Positions 1 through 5,921 are shown, counted from the first letter of the stretch. The stretch is DNA of 5,994 nt from an uncultured Treponema sp. (GCA_947176045.1 CAMWPF010000101.1:1-5994); one strand, 5' to 3'. Program-made: numbers and translations. The notes: generated from the sequence alone by a model not told the origin.

Positions 1-21
1 GCATCTCCCCTGAAAAGAAAT

Positions 22-43
22 CCCCGGCGGAAGTCCGCCGGGG
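22..43 (-). terminator. Intrinsic terminator of the P83/100 gene
   Basis: A perfect 9-bp GC-rich stem (22-30 pairing with 35-43) closes a 4-base loop (31-34). On the minus strand it is followed by a T-rich tract (atttctttt, 21 to 13). It begins 25 bases past the stop codon of the P83/100 family gene, the expected place for rho-independent termination of the leftward transcript. The plus-strand side lacks a T tract, so it is probably one-directional. Confidence 0.85.
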
Positions 44-68
44 TGCGGGAGCCGGGCGTCCGTCCGGC

Positions 69-1715
69 TCAGCTGCCGCTGACGTCCTTCAAGTCCGACT
101 TGTTCAGCAGATGGACAGTTCCATCCGCACCGGTTACGACTATCTGGCTGCCTGCGATGGTGACCGGCGTCCCGCTCTTGACGGGAACCGGGGACGTGAG
201 CTTGAGCGCGAGGGTCTGGTCGTATTTTGCGAGGACCCAGCTGCCGCCGTTCTGGATGACGCAGTAGAAGTCGCCGCCATCTTGGACGAGGACCGAATTT
301 TCTGCGACTGTCTCGGCGCTTTCTGCGGCGATCTCCATCGTATCCGGCGAAAGGAGGACGAGCTTGACCGCCCCGTTTCCGCTGTTCTCTCCGGCGATGG
401 CGATATAGCTTCCGCCCGCCTGGAACATCGTCCGGTTCCTGATGTAGGTGACCGGGGATGACTTGATGACGGCGCCGGTCTTCGTGTTGACCTTTATCAT
501 TCCTGAAAGCATGGACGATTCGTCCGTCAGCTCGATGGCGTACGTTGCAGGTGCGGCGGCGTTTTCAATTTCCTGCCGGATCACCGCCTGCTGGTCGCCG
601 GCGATGTTCCGGCGCTCATCCTGCGCCTCTGCGTTCTTCCGGTCGGCGAATTCCTGCTGTCCGGCGGCCTCCTGCTGCGCTTCCTCTGCGCGCTGCCGCT
701 GCTCTTCTTCGGCGGCTTCCTGCCGCTCAAGTTCCTCCTGCTTCTGCTCAAGCTCCTCCTGTTTTTCAGCCGCGGCCTCCTGCTTCTCCGCCGCCTCCTG
801 CTGCGCCTGCCGGTCGTCCGGATTCTCGTCCGCGGCCTTCTGCGCCTCATCTGCTTCCTTCTGCGCTTCGTCTGCGGCTTCCTTCGCCGCCTCCGCCTCC
901 TTGCGGAGCTCCTCTGTCTTCTGCTTCTCTTCGTCCAGCTTCGACTGCTCTTCGACCGCCGTCTTCTGCGCCTCCTGCGCGCGTTCGGACGCTTCCTCGG
1001 CTTCGCGCTCCTTCAAGTCCACCATGTCCTTGCGGCTTTCGATGTTCTTGTCCTCGTCGTCCTGCATGCGCTTGACGACCTGCGTGTCGCTGATGACCGA
1101 CGTATCGACAGTGCTGATGCCGCCGCGCGCAACGTCGTACAGCGGGATGACGATCTGCGTCCTGCCCGGCCACTCCTTGTAGTTCAGCGCAAGCCCGCAA
1201 TTCTGCGCGTCCAGATGGGAGAGGACGGCCTGCTTGTACTTGCCCTGAAAATAGCCGAGGTTTCCGCGGTAGACGGCGTTGTAGACTGTTGCGAAGACGG
1301 CGAGGGTCGAGGCGTCGCGCTCCGAGTATCCATAGGCGGCGGTCAGGTACGCCGCGATGATGTGACGCAGGTTGTCGACATGGTCTACGGTCGCGCCGCT
1401 TCCAATCACGATGATGTCGGCGTCCAATCCGGTTGTTTCTGCCGGATCGACCGCATGGATTACTGAGTATCGGTCGGACGTTCCTGCCGTCCGCGGCTGC
1501 GCGGCGTTGCCGGCGACGGGCGCCCCCAAGTCCGCGCCGAGCCTTTTTATGCTTGCCAGCGAATCGATGCGCGCGTGGGGTCCGGTATAGTTTACGAATA
1601 CGATGGAATCGTTTCCTCCGGTGTTCTTCAACTCCGCTTCATCGACTTCCAGCGCGGAAAGCGGCAGGGCGAGCAGAGCCGCTGCCAGCCATACGAGCGA
1701 TTTTTGCCCTTTCAT
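69..1715 (-). CDS. P83/100 family exported coiled-coil antigen
   Basis: The 548-residue product has the layout of the spirochaete P83/100 family (Borrelia p83/100 antigen and treponemal homologues), whose biochemical role is not established. Residues 1-21 are a signal peptide (Lys at 2 and 5, a Leu/Ala core, likely cleavage after Leu-Ser-Ala 19-21), so it should reach the periplasm or envelope; no lipobox is visible. Residues 22 to about 215 form a globular domain with stretches such as IIVIGSG (101-107) and IPLYDVARGG (190-199). Residues about 216-385 are a charged Glu/Gln/Ala/Lys coiled coil with clear heptads, broken near 297-302 by Asn-Pro-Asp-Asp. Residues about 390-548 are beta-rich and look like several beta-propeller blades. 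A strong AGGAGG site five bases before the ATG supports the start. It is the last gene of the leftward block, before a terminator. The family call is from memory of its features, without a database search. Confidence 0.88.
   Translation of the reverse strand: MKGQKSLVWLAAALLALPLSALEVDEAELKNTGGNDSIVFVNYTGPHARIDSLASIKRLGADLGAPVAGNAAQPRTAGTSDRYSVIHAVDPAETTGLDADIIVIGSGATVDHVDNLRHIIAAYLTAAYGYSERDASTLAVFATVYNAVYRGNLGYFQGKYKQAVLSHLDAQNCGLALNYKEWPGRTQIVIPLYDVARGGISTVDTSVISDTQVVKRMQDDEDKNIESRKDMVDLKEREAEEASERAQEAQKTAVEEQSKLDEEKQKTEELRKEAEAAKEAADEAQKEADEAQKAADENPDDRQAQQEAAEKQEAAAEKQEELEQKQEELERQEAAEEEQRQRAEEAQQEAAGQQEFADRKNAEAQDERRNIAGDQQAVIRQEIENAAAPATYAIELTDESSMLSGMIKVNTKTGAVIKSSPVTYIRNRTMFQAGGSYIAIAGENSGNGAVKLVLLSPDTMEIAAESAETVAENSVLVQDGGDFYCVIQNGGSWVLAKYDQTLALKLTSPVPVKSGTPVTIAGSQIVVTGADGTVHLLNKSDLKDVSGS
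725..766 (-). repeat. Two 21-bp tandem units coding coiled-coil heptads
   Basis: Two adjacent 21-base units (725-745 and 746-766) match at 18 of 21 positions. Each codes for a seven-residue coiled-coil heptad, EKQEELE-like then QKQEELE-like, near residues 317-330 of the P83/100 protein. A 21-base unit preserves both the reading frame and the heptad register, so duplication or loss would change rod length without breaking the gene. Confidence 0.7.
832..873 (-). repeat. Second pair of 21-bp heptad-coding units
   Basis: Two adjacent 21-base units (832-852 and 853-873) match at 17 of 21 positions and encode consecutive ADEAQK-type heptads, about residues 281-295 of the P83/100 protein. A degenerate third unit follows on the higher-coordinate side. 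The pair lies upstream, in the protein, of the Asn-Pro-Asp-Asp break in the coiled coil, whereas the 725-766 pair lies after it. Confidence 0.6.
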
Positions 1716-1720
1716 TCAAG

Positions 1721-1726
1721 CCTCCT
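1721..1726 (-). promoter_or_regulatory. Strong ribosome binding site of the P83/100 gene
   Basis: The minus strand reads AGGAGG here, a perfect anti-16S match, with five bases before the ATG at 1715. It is the best ribosome site in the window and fixes this start. It suggests efficient translation, in contrast to the methyltransferase, which has no recognisable site. Confidence 0.85.
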
Positions 1727-1752
1727 CAAAGAGTCACTGTGGTAGATTCATA

Positions 1753-1764
1753 CAGTATATACTG
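1753..1764. promoter_or_regulatory. 12-bp perfect palindrome, possible operator
   Basis: The 12 bases cagtatatactg equal their own reverse complement. The site lies 38 bases before the P83/100 start and contains, on the minus strand, TATATA (1761 to 1756) and TATACT (1759 to 1754), either of which could serve as a -10 element. A regulator bound here would block that promoter. The regulator is unknown and I do not match the site to a named box. It could be a chance AT-rich palindrome. Confidence 0.4.
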
Positions 1765-1785
1765 ATTCTTCCGATTTATCTACAA
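1756..1785 (-). promoter_or_regulatory. Candidate promoter of the P83/100 gene
   Basis: On the minus strand a weak -35 element TTGTAG (1785 to 1780) is followed by an 18-base spacer and a -10 element TATATA (1761 to 1756). Transcription would start near 1749, giving a leader of about 35 bases that includes the strong ribosome site. An alternative -10 is the perfect TATAAT at 1790 to 1785, which has no good -35 element in front of it. The gap before this gene and its AT-richness argue for a promoter here, but I cannot decide between the two. Confidence 0.4.
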
Positions 1786-1795
1786 TTATAATTGT
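1782..1795. promoter_or_regulatory. 14-bp perfect palindrome, Fur/PerR-like candidate operator
   Basis: The 14 bases acaattataattgt equal their own reverse complement and carry TATAAT on both strands. The ATAAT/ATTAT core is reminiscent of boxes bound by Fur-family metalloregulators such as PerR, but it lacks the central unpaired base of the Bacillus PerR box, so this is only a resemblance. It overlaps the candidate -35 element of the P83/100 gene and is centred exactly 30 bp from the other palindrome at 1753-1764. Confidence 0.4.
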
Positions 1796-1822
1796 CCGTC
1801 GGCTTCCCCCGGATGTACAAAA

Positions 1823-3622
1823 TTACAGTTTCAGCGCCGCGATTTTTGAAAGCGTGCCGCGGGCGTAGGTTCGGACGGCGCTGTCGTACTGCGGGTTCAG
1901 GAAGTTCGTGAGGATGTCCATGCCGTGCGAATAGAACGCGGAACGGCCCATGAATCGGCAGATTGCATGCACGGCGTCGCAGGCGCTGATGAGGGCGGCC
2001 GTATTCCGCGCCGGAATGCTCAGGGCCTTTCTGTAGATGGCGCCGAGCAAGGCTCCGTCCGGATCATAGCCGCATTCCGACGCCGCCTTGAACAGCGCGG
2101 ACAGCACGGCGGAGTCCGGCTCATCGGGAATCAGCTGCGCCAGAATGTGCGGAACGTCGCTTGTACCGAGGGCCGGAAGCGACGCCAGGGCCTCCCGGAG
2201 GGACAGGCTCCCATCCGTAAATGCAGGCTGCCGGTCCGCCCGCGCTCCCGAAGGACGGCGCTGCTGTTCATTCCTGTACGCCATGCACAAGGAAAGCAGC
2301 GCGGACGCGGCGGCCCGTTCGTCCGCGCCGGCGCTTCCGCTTTTCAAGAGCTCGCGGAAGCCGCCGCCCCGTGCTTCCACAAAGCGTCCGGCGTCGATGT
2401 CGTAGAAGCTCCCATAGCCGAAGGCGCCTGCCCCTGAACGGCGCTGCGCGTTCTGCCTTTCCGCGCCGAAGCCGCCGGCGGAGACGTGCTGGACGGTGCG
2501 GTATGCGTTCATGACCCATGATGTTCCGCAGACGAGCAGATGGTTTCCCTTTGTGTATGCAAGGTGGTTCCAGCCGCCGCGGGCGTTGCGGCCGGGCAGG
2601 AGGGCGCTCCATAGAAGCCTTCCGTTCGAACTGTACAGCGCCGCGGTCTGGGCGTCTGCAAGGAAGATTCCGTTGAATCCTGCGCCCGGTTCGGCGCAGA
2701 CAAGGGAGTCGCAGCGGATGCCTTCGGCGCGGAATTCGGCCGTGACGGCGCCGTCCGCCGTTTTGAACAGGACGAGCTTTGTGGAGCCGCCTTCTCCGAG
2801 GCAGGCGAAGGCGGACTCCCCGTTGACGTTCACGAACCTGCCGCCATGCGCGGACGTTCCGGAAAAGACTGCGCTTGCGGCGGGAATCGCCCATACGGTG
2901 GTTGCCTTGTCCCCGCGGACGGCGCACAGCCCTATGCCGCCGCCGGAGAAGAGCAGGAGCAGTCCGTCTGTGCAGGAGGCGGCGCCTTCGACGGAGCCTG
3001 CGAACGTCAGCGACTCTATGACCTCTCCGAACGGAGAGATGCGCAGTCCGGCGCTCCTGCCGTCCTTTGCGTCTGCAAGGATCGCCACGATCGAGCCGTC
3101 GTCCAGCTCCTGCAAGGGGATGCTTCCTAACGGCGGCGTTTCCAGCTGCCATTTGCAGATGCCGTTGATGCCGTAGCAGGCGACGCCTGCCTTCCCCCGG
3201 ATGAAGATCCTTCCGTCCCGTCCTGCCTTCGGGGCGGAGTCGATGTCGAACGCCGCTTTCACCGACCAGAGCGGAAGTCCGCTTGGGTTGATGAGGCTCA
3301 GCGTGCGGCGGCTGCTGACAGTTGCGATGAAGTCGCTGCTGATGACGGCCATGTACGGTTCGGGCGTTCCGGGAACGGCGCGCTCCCACAGCTTGGCGCC
3401 GCGTTCCGTGCAGGCGGAAATCATCTTTCCGTCGGTAAGCACGGCGAATCCGTACGACGTGTTCTGCGGCCGGCAGACCGCCTTTCCGCTGATGACGGAC
3501 GTCCAGCTCGCGTTCTTTTCGGTAAGCTCGGTTTTTGATGCGGCGGACTGTCCGTGCAGCGCGGAAAGACAGAGGAGCGCTATGGGCGCAATGGTTCTGA
3601 TGATGTATATCTTTGTATTCAC
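1823..3622 (-). CDS. Exported PQQ-like beta-propeller protein with helical C-terminal domain
   Basis: I do not recognise a named family; the fold is inferred. From the GTG at 3622 the product is 599 residues. Residues 1-28 look like a signal peptide (Lys4 and Arg9, then a hydrophobic run); Cys18 follows Leu-Leu, so it is a poor lipobox. Residues about 41-380 hold eight similar segments of 30-45 residues, several ending in a turn plus Leu/Val/Lys-Trp motif (Trp79, 119, 158, 244, 338), as in PQQ-like or WD-type propellers, usually binding scaffolds. Residues about 418-599 are Ala/Leu-rich and probably helical, perhaps HEAT-like. An in-frame ATG at 3643 would overlap the upstream gene by 16 bases and has no ribosome site. 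The GTG has AAGGTG six bases before it, overlapping the methyltransferase stop, so coupled translation is likely. It lies 107 bases before the P83/100 gene. The product has about 14 cysteines after the signal, many for an exported protein. Confidence 0.82.
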   Translation of the reverse strand: MNTKIYIIRTIAPIALLCLSALHGQSAASKTELTEKNASWTSVISGKAVCRPQNTSYGFAVLTDGKMISACTERGAKLWERAVPGTPEPYMAVISSDFIATVSSRRTLSLINPSGLPLWSVKAAFDIDSAPKAGRDGRIFIRGKAGVACYGINGICKWQLETPPLGSIPLQELDDGSIVAILADAKDGRSAGLRISPFGEVIESLTFAGSVEGAASCTDGLLLLFSGGGIGLCAVRGDKATTVWAIPAASAVFSGTSAHGGRFVNVNGESAFACLGEGGSTKLVLFKTADGAVTAEFRAEGIRCDSLVCAEPGAGFNGIFLADAQTAALYSSNGRLLWSALLPGRNARGGWNHLAYTKGNHLLVCGTSWVMNAYRTVQHVSAGGFGAERQNAQRRSGAGAFGYGSFYDIDAGRFVEARGGGFRELLKSGSAGADERAAASALLSLCMAYRNEQQRRPSGARADRQPAFTDGSLSLREALASLPALGTSDVPHILAQLIPDEPDSAVLSALFKAASECGYDPDGALLGAIYRKALSIPARNTAALISACDAVHAICRFMGRSAFYSHGMDILTNFLNPQYDSAVRTYARGTLSKIAALKL

Positions 3623-3627
3623 CGCGT

Positions 3628-3634
3628 TCACCTT
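3628..3634 (-). promoter_or_regulatory. Ribosome site overlapping the upstream stop
   Basis: The minus strand reads AAGGTGA (3634 to 3628), and its last three bases are the TGA stop of the methyltransferase. It sits six bases before the GTG at 3622. This decides the GTG start for the beta-propeller gene and suggests that ribosomes finishing the methyltransferase re-initiate there. Confidence 0.55.
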
Positions 3635-4845
3635 CGGGTCCATTTTGACAGGCTTTCGATATGGCTGGTATTCGGATAGAAGTCGAGCAGGAGCAGCTCA
3701 TCCAGTCTGAAGCCTCCGGCGGCAAGCTTTGCCGCGTCCCGGGCGTGCGTCGCCGGATCGCAGGAGACGTACCGGAGCTGCGGAATGTCCGCGCGGCAGA
3801 GGGCGGCGCACACGCTGTCTTCTAGTCCGCCGCGCGGCGGATCGACGACGGCTGCGTCGAACTGCTGTCCTTCGGCAGATTCGGCCCATGCGGCGCAGGA
3901 CAGTCCGACTGACTGGTGGCGCCTTCCCGCAAGGTTCTGCTCCGCGAAGACGAGGGCGTCCCGGTTGTGCTCTACGAGCGTCACTTCGTCGAATGCGTCC
4001 GAAAGGAAGACGGAGAACGTGCCGCAGCCGGCGTACAGGTCGAGCGCGCGCCTGCCGGAGAGTCCGCGGCAGACTTCCGGCACCGCCTTTTCCAGAACCT
4101 GCATGTTCGACTGGAAGAATCCGCGCACGTCAAATGCAACCTCCTTTCCGAGCAGCGACACGGCGACTGCCGCCGCCGGCGAGGGGATGGTTCCCGAGTA
4201 CTGCCGCCTGATGCGGTTCGCCTTCTTTTGCAGCTTTTCCGGCAGGACGGCTTCCGCTTTCCTCTGTTCCGGCGCGACGCAGACGGAACGGCCGCGCGTT
4301 CCTCCGGCGGCGATGACGGCGCTGCTTCCGAAAATACAGCACCGCCCGGCGGGGCGCTCCGCCGCCGGCGTCGAGGCGAGCCAGCTGTTGACGGCGTCTT
4401 CTGCGACAGGGCAGTTTGCGACGGGAATTGTTCCGCCGCCCCTTGCAGAAAATCCGCCGCCGTTGAGCTGGATGCGGCTCCGATAGCCCAGCTCTCCTCC
4501 ATAAATGACCGTAATTTCCGGCGCCTCCACGCCGTTCCGCAGGAAGCAGTCCCTGAGCATTCCGGCGCGCAGTTCGCGCTGTCGCCCGGGCTGGATGTGC
4601 ATCATGTTGCAGCCGCCGCACGTTCCGTACAGCGGGCAGGGCGGATCCCGGCGGAATTCTGAGGGGGTGGCGACCGCCGCGATCCTCGCGGTGTCGTAGT
4701 CGCGCCGGCTCTGCACGATTTCAACGGACAGCGCTTCTCCCGGCACGGCGTACGGAATGAAGACGGCTTTTCCGTTGATTTTTCCGATGCAATTTCCCCC
4801 AAAAACGATTTTTTCTGCTATAATATCAACAGTCATTTCATTCAT
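3628..4845 (-). CDS. TrmA/RlmD-type RNA (uracil-5-)-methyltransferase with 4Fe-4S site
   Basis: This enzyme transfers a methyl group from S-adenosylmethionine to C5 of a uridine in rRNA or tRNA. Residues about 5-60 form a TRAM RNA-binding domain (ending with the PGE turn 35-37). Cys70, Cys76, Cys79 and Cys145 fit the C-x5-C-x2-C-xn-C ligands of a 4Fe-4S cluster. The catalytic half shows RGFFQSN (241-247), the SAM loop DLYAGCGTF (269-277), DPPRGG (335-340), the nucleophile Cys362 in YVSCDP, and the general base Glu397 in HIESL. At 405 residues it is slightly shorter than E. coli RlmD. Whether it modifies 23S rRNA or tRNA U54 cannot be told from sequence. The start at 4845 has no clear ribosome site; Met4 at 4836 is an alternative. 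It is the first gene of the leftward block and diverges from the hydrolase. Confidence 0.93.
   Translation of the reverse strand: MNEMTVDIIAEKIVFGGNCIGKINGKAVFIPYAVPGEALSVEIVQSRRDYDTARIAAVATPSEFRRDPPCPLYGTCGGCNMMHIQPGRQRELRAGMLRDCFLRNGVEAPEITVIYGGELGYRSRIQLNGGGFSARGGGTIPVANCPVAEDAVNSWLASTPAAERPAGRCCIFGSSAVIAAGGTRGRSVCVAPEQRKAEAVLPEKLQKKANRIRRQYSGTIPSPAAAVAVSLLGKEVAFDVRGFFQSNMQVLEKAVPEVCRGLSGRRALDLYAGCGTFSVFLSDAFDEVTLVEHNRDALVFAEQNLAGRRHQSVGLSCAAWAESAEGQQFDAAVVDPPRGGLEDSVCAALCRADIPQLRYVSCDPATHARDAAKLAAGGFRLDELLLLDFYPNTSHIESLSKWTRR
4816..4824 (+). promoter_or_regulatory. Extended -10 promoter of the hydrolase gene
   Basis: TGC directly before a perfect TATAAT (4819-4824) forms an extended -10 element, which can work without a good -35; none is visible at 17 bases upstream. 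Transcription would begin near 4831, giving a leader of about 50 bases before the ATG at 4883. The element lies inside codons 8-10 of the oppositely oriented methyltransferase. Confidence 0.6.
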
Positions 4846-4854
4846 CTTAGCAAA

Positions 4855-4884
4855 TTTATATTTTTATGTGGAGTGTGATGTTAT
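4855..4884 (-). promoter_or_regulatory. Candidate promoter of the methyltransferase block
   Basis: On the minus strand, ATAACA (4884 to 4879, four of six matches to the -35 consensus) is followed by an 18-base spacer and TATAAA (4860 to 4855). Only nine bases separate the -10 from the ATG at 4845, so the transcript would be leaderless or nearly so, in keeping with the lack of a ribosome site there. It overlaps the ribosome site and start codon of the divergent hydrolase gene. Confidence 0.4.
4870..4873 (+). promoter_or_regulatory. Ribosome binding site that sets the hydrolase start
   Basis: GGAG lies nine bases before the ATG at 4883. This supports that start over the in-frame ATG at 4757, which would place the promoter and this site inside the coding region. 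Confidence 0.65.
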
Positions 4885-5836
4885 GCAGACAGAAAAATTT
4901 TTCCAGACGATGAGCGACGGCGCGGAAGTCGCCGTGAACCGGTGGATTCCCGATGACAAGGACGGCATCAAGGGAGTCGTGCAGCTTTCCCACGGCATGC
5001 TTGAACATTCGCTGCGCTACGACAGGCTCGGCTGCATTCTGGCGGAGCACGGCTATGTGTTCAGCGCCCACGACCACCGCGGGCACGGAAAGACCGCGAG
5101 CAACGCCCAGCAGAAGGGGACGGGAATGTTCGGAAAGCTTGCGGACAAGGACGGCTTTAGCCGCGTCGTTTCCGATGTGGATGAAATCATCGAACGGCTG
5201 AAGGGCGACTATCCGGGCAGGAAGGTCGTCCTGCTGGGGCATTCGTTCGGTTCGTTCATCTCCCAGGCGTATATTGAGCGCCATGGGGAGAAGCTCGCCG
5301 GCTGCATCTTGTGCGGTTCCGCCGGTCCGGACAACGGGCGCGTGCGCCTTGCAAAATTCATTACGGGCGTCATGCGGCTGTTCCACAGGCCGGAGTACAA
5401 GTCACGGCGGCTCCAGAACATCGTCTACAGCGGGTACTTGAAGCGCATTCCCGACGCCAAGAACGAATTCGCCTGGGTCAGCGCGAATCCCGTGAACGTC
5501 GAAATGTACATGAACGACTCCTGGTGCGGCGGCGTTGCGACAATCAGCTTCTACAAGGACTTGATGGACGGACTGCTTGCAATCCACAAGCCGGCGGCGA
5601 TGCGGCGGATTCCGCAGTCGCTCCCGGTGTTCCTGATTGCCGGCGCGGACGACCCGGTCGGCGGCTACGGCAGGACGCTTGAAAAGCTCGCCGGCATCTA
5701 CCGGAAGAACGGAATGCATTCGGTGTCCCTCAAGCTGTACGCCGGAGACCGGCACGAGCTGTTCAACGAGCAGGATTCCGACAGCGTGGTGGAGGACGTC
5801 CTCCGCTGGATTGAGGAGTCCGTGCTGAAAGGCTGA
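4883..5836 (+). CDS. Alpha/beta hydrolase, monoacylglycerol lipase / lysophospholipase type
   Basis: The 317-residue product belongs to the serine-hydrolase group containing monoacylglycerol lipases and lysophospholipases (Hydrolase_4/S33 type), which cleave fatty-acyl esters. Landmarks in order are LSHGMLEHSLRY (35-46, with the His-Gly oxyanion region), DHRGHGKT (64-71), the nucleophile elbow GHSFGS with Ser121, the acid loop AGADDPVG with Asp257 as the likely acid, and GDRHELFNE with His291, completing the triad. The variable segment between about 150 and 245 forms the lid and sets the substrate, which cannot be read from sequence. No signal peptide or membrane segment is visible, so a cytoplasmic enzyme is expected. 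The start follows GGAG and an extended -10 promoter, and removes a 42-residue extension that would be antisense to the methyltransferase. It diverges from the methyltransferase, appears to be a single-gene unit, and ends at a strong terminator. Confidence 0.92.
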   Translation: MQTEKFFQTMSDGAEVAVNRWIPDDKDGIKGVVQLSHGMLEHSLRYDRLGCILAEHGYVFSAHDHRGHGKTASNAQQKGTGMFGKLADKDGFSRVVSDVDEIIERLKGDYPGRKVVLLGHSFGSFISQAYIERHGEKLAGCILCGSAGPDNGRVRLAKFITGVMRLFHRPEYKSRRLQNIVYSGYLKRIPDAKNEFAWVSANPVNVEMYMNDSWCGGVATISFYKDLMDGLLAIHKPAAMRRIPQSLPVFLIAGADDPVGGYGRTLEKLAGIYRKNGMHSVSLKLYAGDRHELFNEQDSDSVVEDVLRWIEESVLKG

Positions 5837-5846
5837 AAGGCTGAAG
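5824..5846 (+). repeat. Short tandem 8-bp repeat across the hydrolase stop codon
   Basis: The unit gctgaaag occurs at 5824-5831 and 5832-5839, followed by a shortened copy at 5840-5846. The repeat contains the last codons and the TGA stop of the hydrolase. Loss of one unit would leave the same C-terminus (Leu-Lys-Gly-stop), so it is unlikely to act as a phase switch. Confidence 0.6.
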
Positions 5847-5855
5847 TCCTCCTGC

Positions 5856-5889
5856 ACGGCAAGGCCCGCGTCCTGCGGGCCTTGTCCGT
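5856..5889 (+). terminator. Intrinsic terminator of the hydrolase gene
   Basis: A 10-bp stem (5860-5869 with 5875-5884) around a 5-base loop is extended by four more pairs (5856-5859 with 5886-5889) past a single bulged T at 5885. It starts 19 bases after the TGA and runs into a short T-rich stretch (tttatt). The stem is very stable but the T tract is modest. Confidence 0.82.
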
Positions 5890-5892
5890 TTA

Positions 5893-5921
5893 TTGACTAG
5901 ATCCTGCTTCTTTACTAAAAT
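5893..5921 (+). promoter_or_regulatory. Near-consensus sigma-70 promoter
   Basis: TTGACT (5893-5898, five of six matches) and TAAAAT (5916-5921, five of six) are separated by the optimal 17 bases. Transcription should begin near 5928, just past the hydrolase terminator, and drive a gene leaving the right edge. It is the best promoter match in the window. Confidence 0.7.

Noticed and set aside
545..1075. Plus-strand Pro/Arg/Ala-rich open frame
   Set aside because: This is another shadow of the same low-complexity coding region, with no recognisable features.
448..1182. Plus-strand open frame coding a Ser/Cys-rich 244-residue protein
   Set aside because: It is the antisense image of the Glu/Ala/Gln coiled coil of P83/100; its composition follows from that codon bias, and it has no ribosome site or domain.
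1796..1822. Possible terminator just after the beta-propeller gene
   Set aside because: Only a weak, imperfect G/C stem can be drawn and there is no T tract, so readthrough into the P83/100 gene is likely.
2268..3725. Long minus-strand frame of 485 residues, Arg-rich
   Set aside because: It is out of frame with the propeller gene and the methyltransferase end, has shadow-type Arg/Pro composition in GC-rich DNA, and the competing frame has a signal peptide and blade repeats.
3827..3840. Perfect 14-bp GC-rich palindrome
   Set aside because: It falls within the codons of the invariant DPPRGG catalytic motif of the methyltransferase and is explained by coding constraint.
3916..4662. Plus-strand 248-residue open frame opposite the methyltransferase
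   Set aside because: It is a shadow frame in GC-rich DNA; the minus-strand frame carries every expected methyltransferase motif.
4757..4882. N-terminal extension of the hydrolase with a hydrophobic, membrane-like stretch
   Set aside because: The extension is antisense to the conserved methyltransferase N-terminus and would contain the TATAAT promoter and the GGAG ribosome site; family landmarks begin after the ATG at 4883.
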